A stretch of DNA of 64,000 nt from Palsa-1392 sp036490335 (GCA_036490335.1 DASXEB010000004.1:208800-272799); one strand, 5' to 3'; numbered from the stretch's first letter, positions 27,463 through 37,051 are shown. A program made the numbers and translations. The notes: a model not told the origin generated them from the sequence alone.

Positions 27463-27815
27463 AATCCTCGCAATATGGCAGGATGATCTTGTCATGTGGC
27501 GCGTTGATCGGGCCATGTGTCAGGATGGCTTCGTCATATGGCGCAATCCTTCCGCCATGTGGCGGCGTCATTTCGTCATGTGACGCCATGATTTTGACAT
27601 ATGGCAAAGGCGTCTTGCCATGTGGCGCCATCCTTTTGCCATGTGTCGAAATGGATCTGACATGTGTCGCGAAGCGTCTGCCATGTGGCCGAATGATCTT
27701 GACGTATGGCAAAGGCATCTTGCCAAGTGGCGCCATCGTTTTGCCATGTGGTGAAATGATTTTGCCGTATGCCGAATTGGCTTGGCCATAAGGCGGGATG
27801 GTCCTGCCACGCGAA
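27463..27815. repeat. 21-bp-period array C
   Basis: Seventeen units with the core TGCCATGTGGC or TGCCATATGGC begin at exact 21-bp steps from about 27470 to 27809 without a single indel. CATATG and GCCATGTGGC make each core near-palindromic; about 9 bp between cores is variable. Open frames on both strands run through it, because the unit lacks stops in several frames. It lies between the intact GT4 gene and the decayed copy of that gene's 3' end. Confidence 0.9.
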
Positions 27816-27832
27816 AAAGGAATCGATTCATT

Positions 27833-29002
27833 CTAGTTGAGACGCGGTCCAGGGCCCTGAGAGATGACTTCCCGGTAAATTCCGACGTGCTGTGCTGCGA
27901 TTACGTCGGGATGATAACGCATTCGCATTTCCTGCGCTGCCGTTTTTGGCAAAGGAGCGCTGCTTTCGAGCCATCGGCTAATCGCACTTATTAGCGACTT
28001 CTCATCTTCCAAGGCAAATAATTCCGCGCCCTCCACACCTTCCGCGATGTCAGGGACACCGCCGGTCCGAACGCCGAAGAATTTCAAATTGCGCGACAAC
28101 GCTTCCGCCACCACGAGGCCGAATGATTCTTCCATGGAGACATGGATAAGAGCTGACGCGCGATCGTAAAGTTCCATCAACTCGTCGAGGTTGCCCGGCG
28201 TAACGACGCGCGCGAACCCGCGACCGCCCAGCCCCGCGAGCCGCTCCTGAAATGCTCGCGCGTACGCACTTCGCCCCGGGGGAGGACTTACGAAGACGAT
28301 TTCAAAGAGGTCGCCTTCTCGATTCAGTTGCTCGGCCATCTCGAGCAATTCGAGCTGGCGTTTGTAAGGGATGATTCCGCCGACATTCAACAAGATCGGT
28401 TTTTCGGAACGCACTCTCAGCCGGAGCGGCGTATCGAAAAAAGCCGGCCGCAACGCATTCGGGACGCGCCATGTCTGCGCGTTATTTTTGCGGACGAGCT
28501 CCTCGGTGTAGGCGGAATTGCAAAACACGCCGCCGGCGCGCCGCAGCGCGAAGGTCTCGAGCCGGGCCGTCAACCAGAGAAAACTCCCGATCGGCGCGCG
28601 CAAACTTTTCGCCACCTGCCCCATATTGCCATGCACCGTGACGACGTTGGGGAATCCAGAGAGAACGGCGCTGATCGCGCACTCGCGTTCCGTTCCCTGT
28701 CCATGGACAATGTCGGGCTGCAGCTCACGGAGCTTCCTGCGCACCGCTCGCACGCAGCCTTGATAGCCGGTTCGCAGCCATCCGATTTTTGGAACATGGA
28801 GGAGATGAAACCAGGTGTTCTCCGACAGCTTCGCCGGCGCCCGCATCGGTTTTTGGGTGCACGAGATGACGTGCACCTCCAGTTCCGGCCGTTCGGAAAG
28901 TCCACTCAGGATCGCCTCGATTGCCGGACCGAATCGCGGCACAGTTTCCCCGTAGCAGCGCTGATGGTCGCGATTATCTGTCGTGAGAAGCGCGATGCGC
29001 AT
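27833..29002 (-). CDS. Glycosyltransferase, GT4 family
   Basis: This 389-residue GT-B enzyme has VTVHGNMGQVAKSL (about 118-131), the domain-2 opening PILLNVGGIIPYKRQLELLEMAEQL (about 206-230) and the donor-site SALIHVSMEESFGLVVAEALSRNLKFFGVRTGGVPDI (about 285-321). The EX7E pattern is present. It starts immediately after the upstream glycosyltransferase gene's stop (29003), so the two are in one operon. A degraded copy of its 3' end lies at 27189-27430. Confidence 0.9.
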   Translation of the reverse strand: MRIALLTTDNRDHQRCYGETVPRFGPAIEAILSGLSERPELEVHVISCTQKPMRAPAKLSENTWFHLLHVPKIGWLRTGYQGCVRAVRRKLRELQPDIVHGQGTERECAISAVLSGFPNVVTVHGNMGQVAKSLRAPIGSFLWLTARLETFALRRAGGVFCNSAYTEELVRKNNAQTWRVPNALRPAFFDTPLRLRVRSEKPILLNVGGIIPYKRQLELLEMAEQLNREGDLFEIVFVSPPPGRSAYARAFQERLAGLGGRGFARVVTPGNLDELMELYDRASALIHVSMEESFGLVVAEALSRNLKFFGVRTGGVPDIAEGVEGAELFALEDEKSLISAISRWLESSAPLPKTAAQEMRMRYHPDVIAAQHVGIYREVISQGPGPRLN

Positions 29003-30199
29003 TCAGGTGCCGGTCACGCCCAATTTGCTCCACAAGCTCTCTCGCATCGACGCAGCGTCGAATTCCGTCTTCGCACACCGGATAACTTCAGGGCCGTAAC
29101 GTTGCCACACCTTGGTTTCGTTAAACGCCCGGTTCAATTGTTCATCAATATTGCGCGAAGAAAATTCGTCCACTGCGGGACCGAGGTCGTAACTGTTGAG
29201 GAGCCGCGAAATCGTCGAGTCGCGATGCGCGATAGAGATCACGGCAAGGCCGGCCGCAAGGTATGTTGTCACCTTCGCCGGAAGACTAAAGCAGTTGTAT
29301 TCTGGATTCGCATTAGTCATTTCCATGGGCGCGAATCCCCAGTCGCAATCGCGAAGCCGCAACGTTAGTTCCTCAGTCGGCACATTTCCGTGCTGGACCA
29401 TGAAGCTAGGGTCGAACCAAACGCGATCCTGGTAGGAATGGGCGCCAAAAAAATGGAGCTCGATCGGCCGCGGCAGCTTTTCGCGGCAGCGCTGAAGACC
29501 TTCGACGAAGAGATGAAGCGATCTTTCGGCAATGATCGTTCCCGCATAGGCGACGCGGATTGTCTGTCCAAGGCGGGGATTTTTCCGACTGAGGTAATCA
29601 AATTCCTCCGGTTCGACCCCGGCTCGCGAAATGAAATCGGCCTCCTTCCCAGTCTTCGCTCTTAGACGTGCTGCCATTTCCGGAGAAATGGCATCGCGGG
29701 AGTCGCTAGACTGGTAGAGATTTTCGGTTAGCACCTGCCAGCGTTTCGCAATTCTGCGCCCGACGCGCCGCCGGATCGAGGCAATATCGGAGAAATCGTG
29801 AACCGAAACATGATAACGAAGAGAAAGATTTGGAAGCGCAGCCGCCAGTACCGGGATTGACCATTGATGCGGGATCACCCAGATGACATCCGGCTTAACA
29901 GTCTCAAGCGTCTTGACGAAATGCCGGACAGCGTATCCAACCCAAGCCTTGTCCAGCAGTGCCGCCTTCGAGCGAGCAAATCGAATGTGGGGATAAAGCT
30001 TTCGGGGAATGGAAGCGTAATAATGGGCCGCCAGTCGGCGTTCATCCGCGAGAGGTGCGTCGCAATCGGGAAAAATATTCCACCAAAACAACTCCTCCGT
30101 CGGCCAACCTCGAAGCATTTGCCTAACGACTGTAGGTCCTCCTCCGGGCGCGTTGGGAGAGAACTCAGTCGCGAGTAAAAGGCGCGGGAACTCTTTCAC
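29003..30199 (-). CDS. Glycosyltransferase, GT4-like
   Basis: The product is 398 residues if started at GTG 30197-30199 (VKEFPRLLLATEFSP). This GTG overlaps the upstream TGA as GTGA; longer starts would run deep into the upstream gene. The N-terminal loop is NAPGGGPTVVRQML. The C-terminal domain has IRVAYAGTIIAERSLHLFVEGLQ (about 218-240) and EYNCFSLPAKVTTYLAAGLAVISIAH (about 306-331), typical of GT4 donors' binding sites. It is a probable sugar transferase of the polysaccharide pathway. Confidence 0.8.
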   Translation of the reverse strand: MKEFPRLLLATEFSPNAPGGGPTVVRQMLRGWPTEELFWWNIFPDCDAPLADERRLAAHYYASIPRKLYPHIRFARSKAALLDKAWVGYAVRHFVKTLETVKPDVIWVIPHQWSIPVLAAALPNLSLRYHVSVHDFSDIASIRRRVGRRIAKRWQVLTENLYQSSDSRDAISPEMAARLRAKTGKEADFISRAGVEPEEFDYLSRKNPRLGQTIRVAYAGTIIAERSLHLFVEGLQRCREKLPRPIELHFFGAHSYQDRVWFDPSFMVQHGNVPTEELTLRLRDCDWGFAPMEMTNANPEYNCFSLPAKVTTYLAAGLAVISIAHRDSTISRLLNSYDLGPAVDEFSSRNIDEQLNRAFNETKVWQRYGPEVIRCAKTEFDAASMRESLWSKLGVTGT

Positions 30200-31047
30200 G
30201 ATTTGGCGCGCCCGCGGCGCTTTCGCCAATGGCGAAGTGCGATCAGAAAGTAGTGAATCCCAGCCGGGAGCGAGGCTGCGGGAATGACTTTGTGCTCGTG
30301 ACGCCAATATTCGCCGAAACTTTTGACGGGCCAGAATAAGAGGCGCCGGATCGCAGTGGTGAAAGGCCTTTGCCGAATTTGTTCCCACCCGAGAGGCCAG
30401 CGAGGATCCTCCCATCGCCAGCATGCGAGATCGGTTGGCTTGCCCAAGAGCGAGACCGCGATCAGGTTTCGCCAGCGGCTCGCTTGCCGCCTCCAAAGCA
30501 GGTTCGCGAAACCGTAAGATTTTCGGCGCGGACGATGTTCCAAAATCTCATTGACCTCTTCCAGCCGGTCCTCCGCGATCGGGGTTTGTTCATTCATCCC
30601 AAAGAAACGAACCCTGTTTTTGTTGAAGAGGAAAATTCTTCCGGCGGGCCAGCGCGTCGTCACAATTTTTCTCCCATTCCACAGAGGCCAAATGCAGGTG
30701 TAACCGGAAACCGATCCCACCGGCTCGGGCGCGGCGATGAAGGATTGCAGCCACCTTTGCAATCCCGCGCTCGGGACTTCGTCGGCATCGAGGCGAAGAA
30801 TCCAATCATGCTTCGCCTGCGACCAGGCGAAGGACCAATGAGCTTCCTGTTGAAACGCGCGCGGCCGCGGAAAGAAGCGACCGCCATGGTTAGCCACCAA
30901 TTGCTCAACACTGCCTTCAGCGCTGATCTGCTCGGGTCCATCGTGTATTACCACCAGATCGCTGTAGCAGCCTTCCGTTCCCGCGAGAAGCCGTTCGAGG
31001 AACAAACGCTCCCGGTAAAGGCAGACGACAAGTGAAATAGCCGGCAT
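30196..31047 (-). CDS. Glycosyltransferase GT2-like
   Basis: This 283-residue protein starts ISLVVCLYRERLFLERLLAG, the GT-A first strand and helix. It contains WILRLDADEVPS (about 82-93), with DAD as the likely metal-binding DXD motif. The Arg-rich C-terminal third may associate with the membrane. Its TGA overlaps the next gene's GTG. It belongs to the polysaccharide locus. Confidence 0.8.
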   Translation of the reverse strand: MPAISLVVCLYRERLFLERLLAGTEGCYSDLVVIHDGPEQISAEGSVEQLVANHGGRFFPRPRAFQQEAHWSFAWSQAKHDWILRLDADEVPSAGLQRWLQSFIAAPEPVGSVSGYTCIWPLWNGRKIVTTRWPAGRIFLFNKNRVRFFGMNEQTPIAEDRLEEVNEILEHRPRRKSYGFANLLWRRQASRWRNLIAVSLLGKPTDLACWRWEDPRWPLGWEQIRQRPFTTAIRRLLFWPVKSFGEYWRHEHKVIPAASLPAGIHYFLIALRHWRKRRGRAKS

Positions 31048-31510
31048 CAGCGAGAGGAAGTCCTAACTTTTCGACCGCGGAATGGGAAATGCGGTCGCTT
31101 CTTCCTCAGCGATGCACTGCGGCTGATAAGCTTCCCATTCACCTTCGGGTTAGAGTAACTGAAATCTTGTTCTCGACGAGTATGAATTTGCGTCGGGTAA
31201 TCCACTGGTCTTGCGACGGAACAGGTCAATCGTTGCGCGCGACAGACAAAGCGCGCGGGGATTCAACCAAATCTTTCCGCCGTTGGCCTGCGCCAAAATC
31301 AAAGCGTGGAAAACTTCCCGCGAACCAGGTCAACGGTCTACGATTCAGATGGATCGATTATCCGTTTGGTTCCATCGTCGCGCGCTTCGCCTGAACCAAA
31401 GTGGGTCTCACCTAAGAGAATTTTCGCTTTATATGAGGTGTAAGGCCGAGAGTGCGAGGCTCGCACCCACGGTTATGCCGGTGACGACGAAGCTGGCAGA
31501 TCGAACAATA
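31048..31510. other. Intergenic region between two blocks of the polysaccharide locus
   Basis: No convincing gene was found. The region contains a perfect 7-bp hairpin near 31450-31465 (GTGCGAG, one base, CTCGCAC), without a T-run. It separates the 28-31 kb glycosyltransferase genes from the 31.5-35.8 kb block and probably contains a promoter for the former. Confidence 0.4.
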
Positions 31511-32785
31511 TCAATCACGGCGATTATCTGCCCTGGCACGTCGCTCGGCGAGGACCGCGCGGAGTTGGTGGAGGCGAGACCAATAGTATTTCGGTCCGAG
31601 CGCCCACCATTCTCTCGCCGAGTGCCCGAGCTGGTTGGCATCGAGATACCTCGCCGCGCGCCGGGCGGTGGCGAGGTCTTCTTCGGCGTGCGGGTTGGGT
31701 TCCCTCGAGATGGCGAGACGCAAAGCTGTTTCAAGGCGATCGAGCGATCGCTCTGGCGCGGCTAATTCCCGAATGTGGGCTTGAGCGGCCTGGCCGAGTC
31801 TTGCGCGCAGCTCGCCATTGTCCGCAAGGGCGAGGATGGCAGCGGAGATAGTTTCGGGCGTGCTCGCAATAAAGCCGCACTCGCCGTGGCGGACCAGTTC
31901 GATCTGCGCCTGGTCGCCCCAAGGGGTGGAGTTGGCAATGACTGGCTTGCCGAGGTTCATCGGCTCAGCAATTCCATAGCCGAAGCTTTCACCGATAATC
32001 GAGGTGTGGAGCACCGCGTCGAGGCCGGCAAGTGTAAGGGTCAACTCTTTTTCGTTTGCAGTAGCCGGAAGAATTACAAATCTATCCCGATCTGGAGCGC
32101 TTTGCAGATCTCGGGTCACCTGCGAAGGCGGCTCCCGGAGCAGAAGTTTTATTCGCTGATTCGTGCTCGCGGCGCGACGGAAACCTTGAAGGGCAAGATC
32201 GGTCCATTTGTTTGGCTCCGGCCGCGACAGCCGGCCGAAAAGAATGTCGTGTTCTTCGATACCTAGCTGGCGGCGGAAAAAGACAATCTCGTTTTCGGTG
32301 GGTGCGGAGACAGGGTCGATGGGATAGGTCGCGACGCTGGCATAACGAAAAAAAGTCTCGTCAAGCTTTCTGAACGACCGGCGAACAGCTTGCACGCAAC
32401 TCGTCCAGGAGATGAACAAGCGAAAGTTGGTCCATCTGTCGCTTGGGTTTTGCAGTCGACCAAAAATATTCGTTTCAACTAGCGGGATATCCAATGCTCT
32501 TCTGGCCGCTTCGCCGACGACATCTGCCTCCGCAGGGGTACCCGGCGAATGCGAATGGATTACATCCGGCCTAACGTCCAGAAGCAGTTTCGTAACTGTG
32601 CTGACTTTCCAATCGCAGATTACGACCTCGATTCCTGCGCGTTGCAGTTCTGCTTTTCTGGTCCCATCCCGCATCGCAAGAACGATGACTTCGTGTCCGC
32701 GAGATTTGAGCTTGGTTGACCAAGAGCACATCGCTTTCTCGGTTCCGCCCAGTCCGAGAAAGCCGCCGAACTCAAGAATTCTCAT
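31511..32785 (-). CDS. Glycosyltransferase, GT4 family
   Basis: The 424-residue protein has an N-terminal loop FGGFLGLGGTEKAMCSW (about 6-22), the middle strand DVIHSHSPGTPAEAD (about 74-88), and a donor domain with ILFGRLSRPEPNKWTDLALQGF (about 181-202). HTSIIGESFGYGIAEPMNLGKPVIA (about 261-285) gives the EX7E-type site. It starts 1 bp after the acyltransferase gene's stop (32787), in a tightly packed operon. Confidence 0.9.
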   Translation of the reverse strand: MRILEFGGFLGLGGTEKAMCSWSTKLKSRGHEVIVLAMRDGTRKAELQRAGIEVVICDWKVSTVTKLLLDVRPDVIHSHSPGTPAEADVVGEAARRALDIPLVETNIFGRLQNPSDRWTNFRLFISWTSCVQAVRRSFRKLDETFFRYASVATYPIDPVSAPTENEIVFFRRQLGIEEHDILFGRLSRPEPNKWTDLALQGFRRAASTNQRIKLLLREPPSQVTRDLQSAPDRDRFVILPATANEKELTLTLAGLDAVLHTSIIGESFGYGIAEPMNLGKPVIANSTPWGDQAQIELVRHGECGFIASTPETISAAILALADNGELRARLGQAAQAHIRELAAPERSLDRLETALRLAISREPNPHAEEDLATARRAARYLDANQLGHSAREWWALGPKYYWSRLHQLRAVLAERRARADNRRD

Positions 32786-32786
32786 C

Positions 32787-33410
32787 TCACGCCGGTAGCG
32801 TTTCCGACCCCGGTCGCATCGCTCGGACCGCGGCGGGTACTCCTACGGCGATAGCATAGGCCGGTATGTCTTTGGTGACGACAGCGCCCGCTCCAACGAT
32901 GGCTCCTCTTCCGATTGTTACTCCATCTAATATGACGACGTGCGCCCCGATCCAAACGCCATCTTCGATCCTGATCCCTTTAGAGCTGCTTCCCTGTTTG
33001 GAAATGGGAATTTTTGTGTCGATGAAGTTATGGCTGGCAGGATTGAGGTGGCATCCCGTCGCGATCAAAACGTCGCTGCCGATCTCTAATCCCCCCGAGA
33101 ACCCGAACAGATCGGAAAAGTCGCCGACGCATGTCCTTTTACCGATTCGAATTGTTCCGCCTAACGATTGAAGGATGACGAACCGACAAATTGTGCTTTC
33201 GTCATCGATTTCAATTACTCCCTGCGGGTCGGCCAAGACTACGGCACCGCGCAGAAACTGAACCCGATCACCGAGACGAATGCGTCGTGGATGGCTGAAC
33301 TTGGTGAGAGATTCCAAGCGAGGAGGCGAATTGACTTGCTTGTTCAGCTTGGAGAACCGGAACCAAAGTCGCCGCGCCCACAAACGGGAAAACAAATATA
33401 GGCTATTCAT
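32787..33410 (-). CDS. Hexapeptide-repeat acyltransferase
   Basis: This 207-residue left-handed beta-helix enzyme has hexapeptide repeats from about residue 45 onwards (IRLGDRV, IEIDDES, IRIGKRT, LEIGSDV). The ending DGVWIGAHVVILDGVTIGRGAIVGAGAVVTKDIPAYAIAVGVPA is diagnostic of the maltose/CapF-type acetyltransferases. The His in NPASHNF (about 120-126) is the likely catalytic base. It probably O-acetylates a sugar of the polymer. Its ATG overlaps the upstream methyltransferase stop as ATGA. Confidence 0.9.
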   Translation of the reverse strand: MNSLYLFSRLWARRLWFRFSKLNKQVNSPPRLESLTKFSHPRRIRLGDRVQFLRGAVVLADPQGVIEIDDESTICRFVILQSLGGTIRIGKRTCVGDFSDLFGFSGGLEIGSDVLIATGCHLNPASHNFIDTKIPISKQGSSSKGIRIEDGVWIGAHVVILDGVTIGRGAIVGAGAVVTKDIPAYAIAVGVPAAVRAMRPGSETLPA

Positions 33411-34270
33411 CGATTGCTCGGCCCAGGCTTTTCGACAAGAACGTAGCAGTTATGTTTTAATACGGCCCTGTTGACGAGTGAAAGTGAAAGCGACGTCTCA
33501 AGAATTCTTCCTCCGCGTTGAGTCAGCCACCACACCAGGTCCTTAAGACGGGGTAGGTGAACGGCGTCGGCGTCGATCGTGTATTCAGTCCCGGCAAGAA
33601 TGCGCGGGGCGAGATTCATCCAGAAGGCTCCCGGCGCGGACGATCTCGCGCGGCGTTTCCAGCGCGGCGCGAGAATGAATAAGTCAGTCAAATGAGTTAA
33701 AGCATCTATCAAGGACATGGAAGCGATCTTGGCACGAAGACGCCTTGGCGTGATCCCGTAATAGAAACTCGGGGGATAGCCTTCGCCATCGACAAAGTCC
33801 GGACAGATCACTCCTATTAGACCGCCGGGGCGACACAGGTCCCAAAGCTTCCTAAGATAGCGCTGTGGGTCGACGACATGCTCAATCGTGTAGAGGCTCG
33901 CAACCAGATCATAAGTCTGTTCAAGCTCAGTTCCCACCGCCACGAAGCGAGCGCGAGGAAACCGCTTCCGATTCTCAGCGAGCAAATCGGGACCATGATC
34001 CACTCCGGTGTAACTTCCGCCCGCTTTCTCCACATGAGGGCAGAAGTGCGCTGAACCGCAACCTACCTCGATGACGGAAAACCCTGCTCGAACGCGACTC
34101 GCAAGATCGCAATGGAATGGTTGAATCTGGTGAGTGTATTGTGTGGCCGCGCGGTCAGCTTCGAGATAGTAGGACCTCGGCGAAGAGTTATAGTAGGCGG
34201 CAAGGCCTTTCTCTAACTGCGACGCCGTCTCTTCGCGCAAGTCCGCCTGGAGCGATACGCGAATACTCAT
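33407..34270 (-). CDS. Class I SAM-dependent methyltransferase
   Basis: The product is 287 residues from ATG 34268-34270 (MSIRVSLQADLREE), one base after the flippase gene's stop; an earlier in-frame start is less likely. The SAM-binding loop is FSVIEVGCGSAHFCPHVE (about 67-84), followed by YTGVDHG and YDLVASLYTIEHVVDP (about 120-135). GGLIGVICPD closes the Rossmann fold. It probably modifies a polysaccharide sugar or a lipid intermediate. Confidence 0.85.
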   Translation of the reverse strand: MSIRVSLQADLREETASQLEKGLAAYYNSSPRSYYLEADRAATQYTHQIQPFHCDLASRVRAGFSVIEVGCGSAHFCPHVEKAGGSYTGVDHGPDLLAENRKRFPRARFVAVGTELEQTYDLVASLYTIEHVVDPQRYLRKLWDLCRPGGLIGVICPDFVDGEGYPPSFYYGITPRRLRAKIASMSLIDALTHLTDLFILAPRWKRRARSSAPGAFWMNLAPRILAGTEYTIDADAVHLPRLKDLVWWLTQRGGRILETSLSLSLVNRAVLKHNCYVLVEKPGPSNR

Positions 34271-34271
34271 C

Positions 34272-35750
34272 CTAGCAGACGAGAGGCAAGCCGCTGAGAC
34301 GGGCACGAAGTTTTGCAAGGTCTTTCCGCAAAAGCCAAATGGCGACGATCACTCCGTGAAAGGCGGCGAGACATAGTTGCAGGACCAGGCTCAGGTTGAA
34401 GCTGCGCAAGATTAGCCACGCGCCAACTCCCAGCACGATCTGGATAACCAGATGAAAGCAGCGGCTGAGTTTGAACCACCCGCGCGCTCCTATCATTGCG
34501 ATGACAAAAAAGTCCTGCCCTAAGAAAGCGATGCGACTGACGAGAAAGCCATACGCGACGCCGATCAACCCATCCCAGCGCCACCCGAGATAGACGCAAA
34601 GAGCGACCAGCACTCCGGCAAAGCTATGAATGACCAAGCCTGCTCCGACACGGTCGAGCGGCCCGAGTTGCGCTAATGAGATATTGCTCATCGCGGTTAT
34701 GCAAAAGGCGACGAGAATGGGAGGAAGAATCGGCTCGATCGCGTTCGCAAGACTGGGGCCTAACCACAGAGTAAGGAGCGCATGCCTCCAGACCACGATC
34801 CAAACCGCGACGAGAACCAGCCACCCATACATGATATCGAATGACTCTTCGTATATCTCTGCGACTTTTTCTTTTCCGCCCGCACCGACTGCGCGGCTGC
34901 TATTGCCGAAAATAGGACCCATGATCGAGACGCTAAGTCCGTTAACGCGCTGTCCGGCATTACTGCAGATGGCGTAATGCGCGAAATCGACTGGCGCGGC
35001 CAGCCGTCCGAGCGCCAGGCGATCGATCCCTCCGAGAACGTTATTGACCAGCAGGGTGAGAAAGGTCTTTACGGTAAAGCTGGCCATTTCTTTCATGCGG
35101 GCGAGCCGGGCGAAGCTCCAATGCAAGCCGAAGTTATACCGACTCCGTGCGTGCCAGGTAAGCGCGACCAACTGGATCGCGGCCAGAAGGCTGCCCCAGG
35201 CGATGATGAGGATCGGATTACGAGTAAGGCCAGCGATGGCGACCGCTCCGCAGACTTGCGCAATCGACGCGACTACTCGCAGGATGCTGATAAAGCGGAA
35301 ATCAAGATTGACCTGCGCGAGAATGTTCCAGAACTGACCATAGTAGGAAAAGAAGAGACCGAAGCCGGCGGCGACAAAGGACCATTGCAAGGTCGTAACA
35401 TTGGCCGGGCTGACATTAAACCAGCGCGGTCCCCAGATAAGACCTAGGAAGGTGAACGCCAGCGCCATGACAAGGAGGAGTGGTATGGCGACCGCATTGC
35501 CGGTGCCCCAGTAACTCTTCGCCGCTTCAAGATCACCCCTGCCCAGCTCGACTCCGACATAGCGACCTACGGCCACCCCCAGTCCAAGATCGGCAAAGCC
35601 GAACGATCCACTGAGACTCGCGACATAGAAGACGAGGGCGTAAAGATCAGCACCCAGATAGCGATAGAAAAGGGGGATCGAGGCAAGGTTTAGCACCGTG
35701 ACGACAAGCAGCGGCGCCATGCTCCAAAGCGTCTGCCGGCGGACACTCAT
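34272..35750 (-). CDS. Wzx/MOP-type polysaccharide flippase
   Basis: The 492-residue protein has about twelve to fourteen transmembrane helices and begins SMAPLLVVTVLNLASIPLFYRYLGADLYALVFYV, typical of polysaccharide exporters of the MOP superfamily. GFADLGLGVAVGRYVG (about 50-65) is another family segment. It would flip lipid-linked repeat units across the membrane for the Wzy-like enzyme at 23.9-25.4 kb. It is first in a four-gene operon with almost no gaps. Confidence 0.85.
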   Translation of the reverse strand: MSVRRQTLWSMAPLLVVTVLNLASIPLFYRYLGADLYALVFYVASLSGSFGFADLGLGVAVGRYVGVELGRGDLEAAKSYWGTGNAVAIPLLLVMALAFTFLGLIWGPRWFNVSPANVTTLQWSFVAAGFGLFFSYYGQFWNILAQVNLDFRFISILRVVASIAQVCGAVAIAGLTRNPILIIAWGSLLAAIQLVALTWHARSRYNFGLHWSFARLARMKEMASFTVKTFLTLLVNNVLGGIDRLALGRLAAPVDFAHYAICSNAGQRVNGLSVSIMGPIFGNSSRAVGAGGKEKVAEIYEESFDIMYGWLVLVAVWIVVWRHALLTLWLGPSLANAIEPILPPILVAFCITAMSNISLAQLGPLDRVGAGLVIHSFAGVLVALCVYLGWRWDGLIGVAYGFLVSRIAFLGQDFFVIAMIGARGWFKLSRCFHLVIQIVLGVGAWLILRSFNLSLVLQLCLAAFHGVIVAIWLLRKDLAKLRARLSGLPLVC

Positions 35751-35910
35751 CGATGACTAAAGCGAACAGCTCCCGAAAGCCTTGGGTTCCCCTCTGCGAC
35801 AACGAGGACTGCAGCATCAAACTTCGGCGAAAGAAGATGCAGCAGGCCACGAGGATGGCGACTCGCGCAGTTAACATTTGTGATTGGCAACACTGTAAAA
35901 GAAAGGTGGT

Positions 35911-36645
35911 TTAGGGGGCAGACGAGGTCGGATGTTTGGTCGAGGCTATCTCTATCGCCACCTGCTCGTTAGTGCCGACGTAGCCAAGATACTCATAACC
36001 GATTTGATTTGCCGCTGTCACTTCCTGAAAGGCTTTGAACTCGCCTTCCTCCCAGTTCGGGTAGTTGAAGTATTCGTCAAAGACGATGATCGAGCCTTGA
36101 TCGAGGCGTTCGGCGCAACCAGTCAAGACTTGCAGGGTCGACGAGTAGAGGTCGCAGTCGATATGCAGAAATTTTATTCGACCCGGATGCGTGGCCAGAA
36201 AGCCGTCCAGTGTGGCGTTGAACCAGCCAATCACCAGCTCGGCGTTAGGTGGGACTTGCGGCGGGCGCTCCAAGGCGAACGTCCCGCCCGGACTCCCACT
36301 GCGCCAATCTTCGGGTAGGCCTTGGAAGGAATCGAATCCGTAGATTTTCTGATCGAAGATTTGCGCGAGCGTTCGGAGCGACTGCCCCTGCCAGACGCCG
36401 AACTCCAGGACCAGGCCTTCGTCCGCGCGCGACTTTTCGGCGGCGAATCTCAGCAAGGCGTCGCGACTTTTGAAGGCCGGAGTGGTCGCCATCCGGCGCA
36501 GCACGTAGGCCGCGGTGCTCGAGACCGCTGCGCGCTGCAGAGCGAGCGCGATGTTCTGTTCCATCCGGTAACCCGCGCTGACCGCGAGTTGGGTAAAGAC
36601 GGGATCAAATCCGCGGCGGAGAAGGTTCTTGAGCTTGTCGGGCAT
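35911..36645 (-). CDS. TylF-type class I methyltransferase
   Basis: The 244-residue product starts at ATG 36643-36645 (MPDKLKNLL). LVLEFGVWQGQSLRTLAQIF (about 78-97) is the SAM loop of the macrocin-O-methyltransferase group. YGFDSFQGLPEDWR (about 102-115) and KFLHIDCDLYSSTLQVL (about 158-174) are the group's characteristic motifs, and the latter includes the metal-binding Asp residues. It likely methylates a sugar hydroxyl. It lies at the far edge of the polysaccharide locus. Confidence 0.85.
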   Translation of the reverse strand: MPDKLKNLLRRGFDPVFTQLAVSAGYRMEQNIALALQRAAVSSTAAYVLRRMATTPAFKSRDALLRFAAEKSRADEGLVLEFGVWQGQSLRTLAQIFDQKIYGFDSFQGLPEDWRSGSPGGTFALERPPQVPPNAELVIGWFNATLDGFLATHPGRIKFLHIDCDLYSSTLQVLTGCAERLDQGSIIVFDEYFNYPNWEEGEFKAFQEVTAANQIGYEYLGYVGTNEQVAIEIASTKHPTSSAP

Positions 36646-36859
36646 TCTCACGGCGGCGAGCAAGATGACCTACGTGGCTTAAAATTCCAGTCCAAGTCTG
36701 GCGCAGAAACGAGACGCCAGCTCACGCTGGCAGCTTTCAGGCTGCCTAACGAGCATAGCTCTCCCGCGTGCGTCAGACCGAGAGATGGATGCGTTGCTTC
36801 ACCGCCCGGACGCCGGTTGACAGAGTTGCTCCGGGAATTTTTCGCGGAATTTTTTTAAC

Positions 36860-37051
36860 TCAGTGCCCGTAACCGGCGGCGGAGGCAGCCGCGCCGACCG
36901 CTTCGCCGCCGTTGCCGACGCCGCTATTGAGGGAGCCGGTTTGCGAAGTGCTGCTCGAGGTTGGACCGGCCGTTCCCTGAGATTGATTTGCGCACCCGGC
37001 GAACGCTACGGCGGCGGCGAGGAGGATGGAAAGGAGAAGGGCGTGTTTCAT
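36860..37051 (-). CDS. Small lipoprotein
   Basis: The product is 63 residues from ATG 37049-37051. A hydrophobic signal (MKHALLLSILLAAAVAFAGC) has its Cys at residue 20 within the lipobox AFAGC, so signal peptidase II processing is expected. The mature part is a Ser/Thr/Gly-rich low-complexity tail (SSSTSQTGSLNSG). This resembles short entericidin-like lipoproteins, without specific similarity. It is alone between the polysaccharide locus and the S53 peptidase. Confidence 0.65.
   Translation of the reverse strand: MKHALLLSILLAAAVAFAGCANQSQGTAGPTSSSTSQTGSLNSGVGNGGEAVGAAASAAGYGH

Noticed and set aside
27246..27791. A Cys-rich repeat protein in array C
   Set aside because: The frame is open only because of the 21-bp period, and equally long frames exist on the other strand. 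It also runs through the decayed glycosyltransferase fragment.
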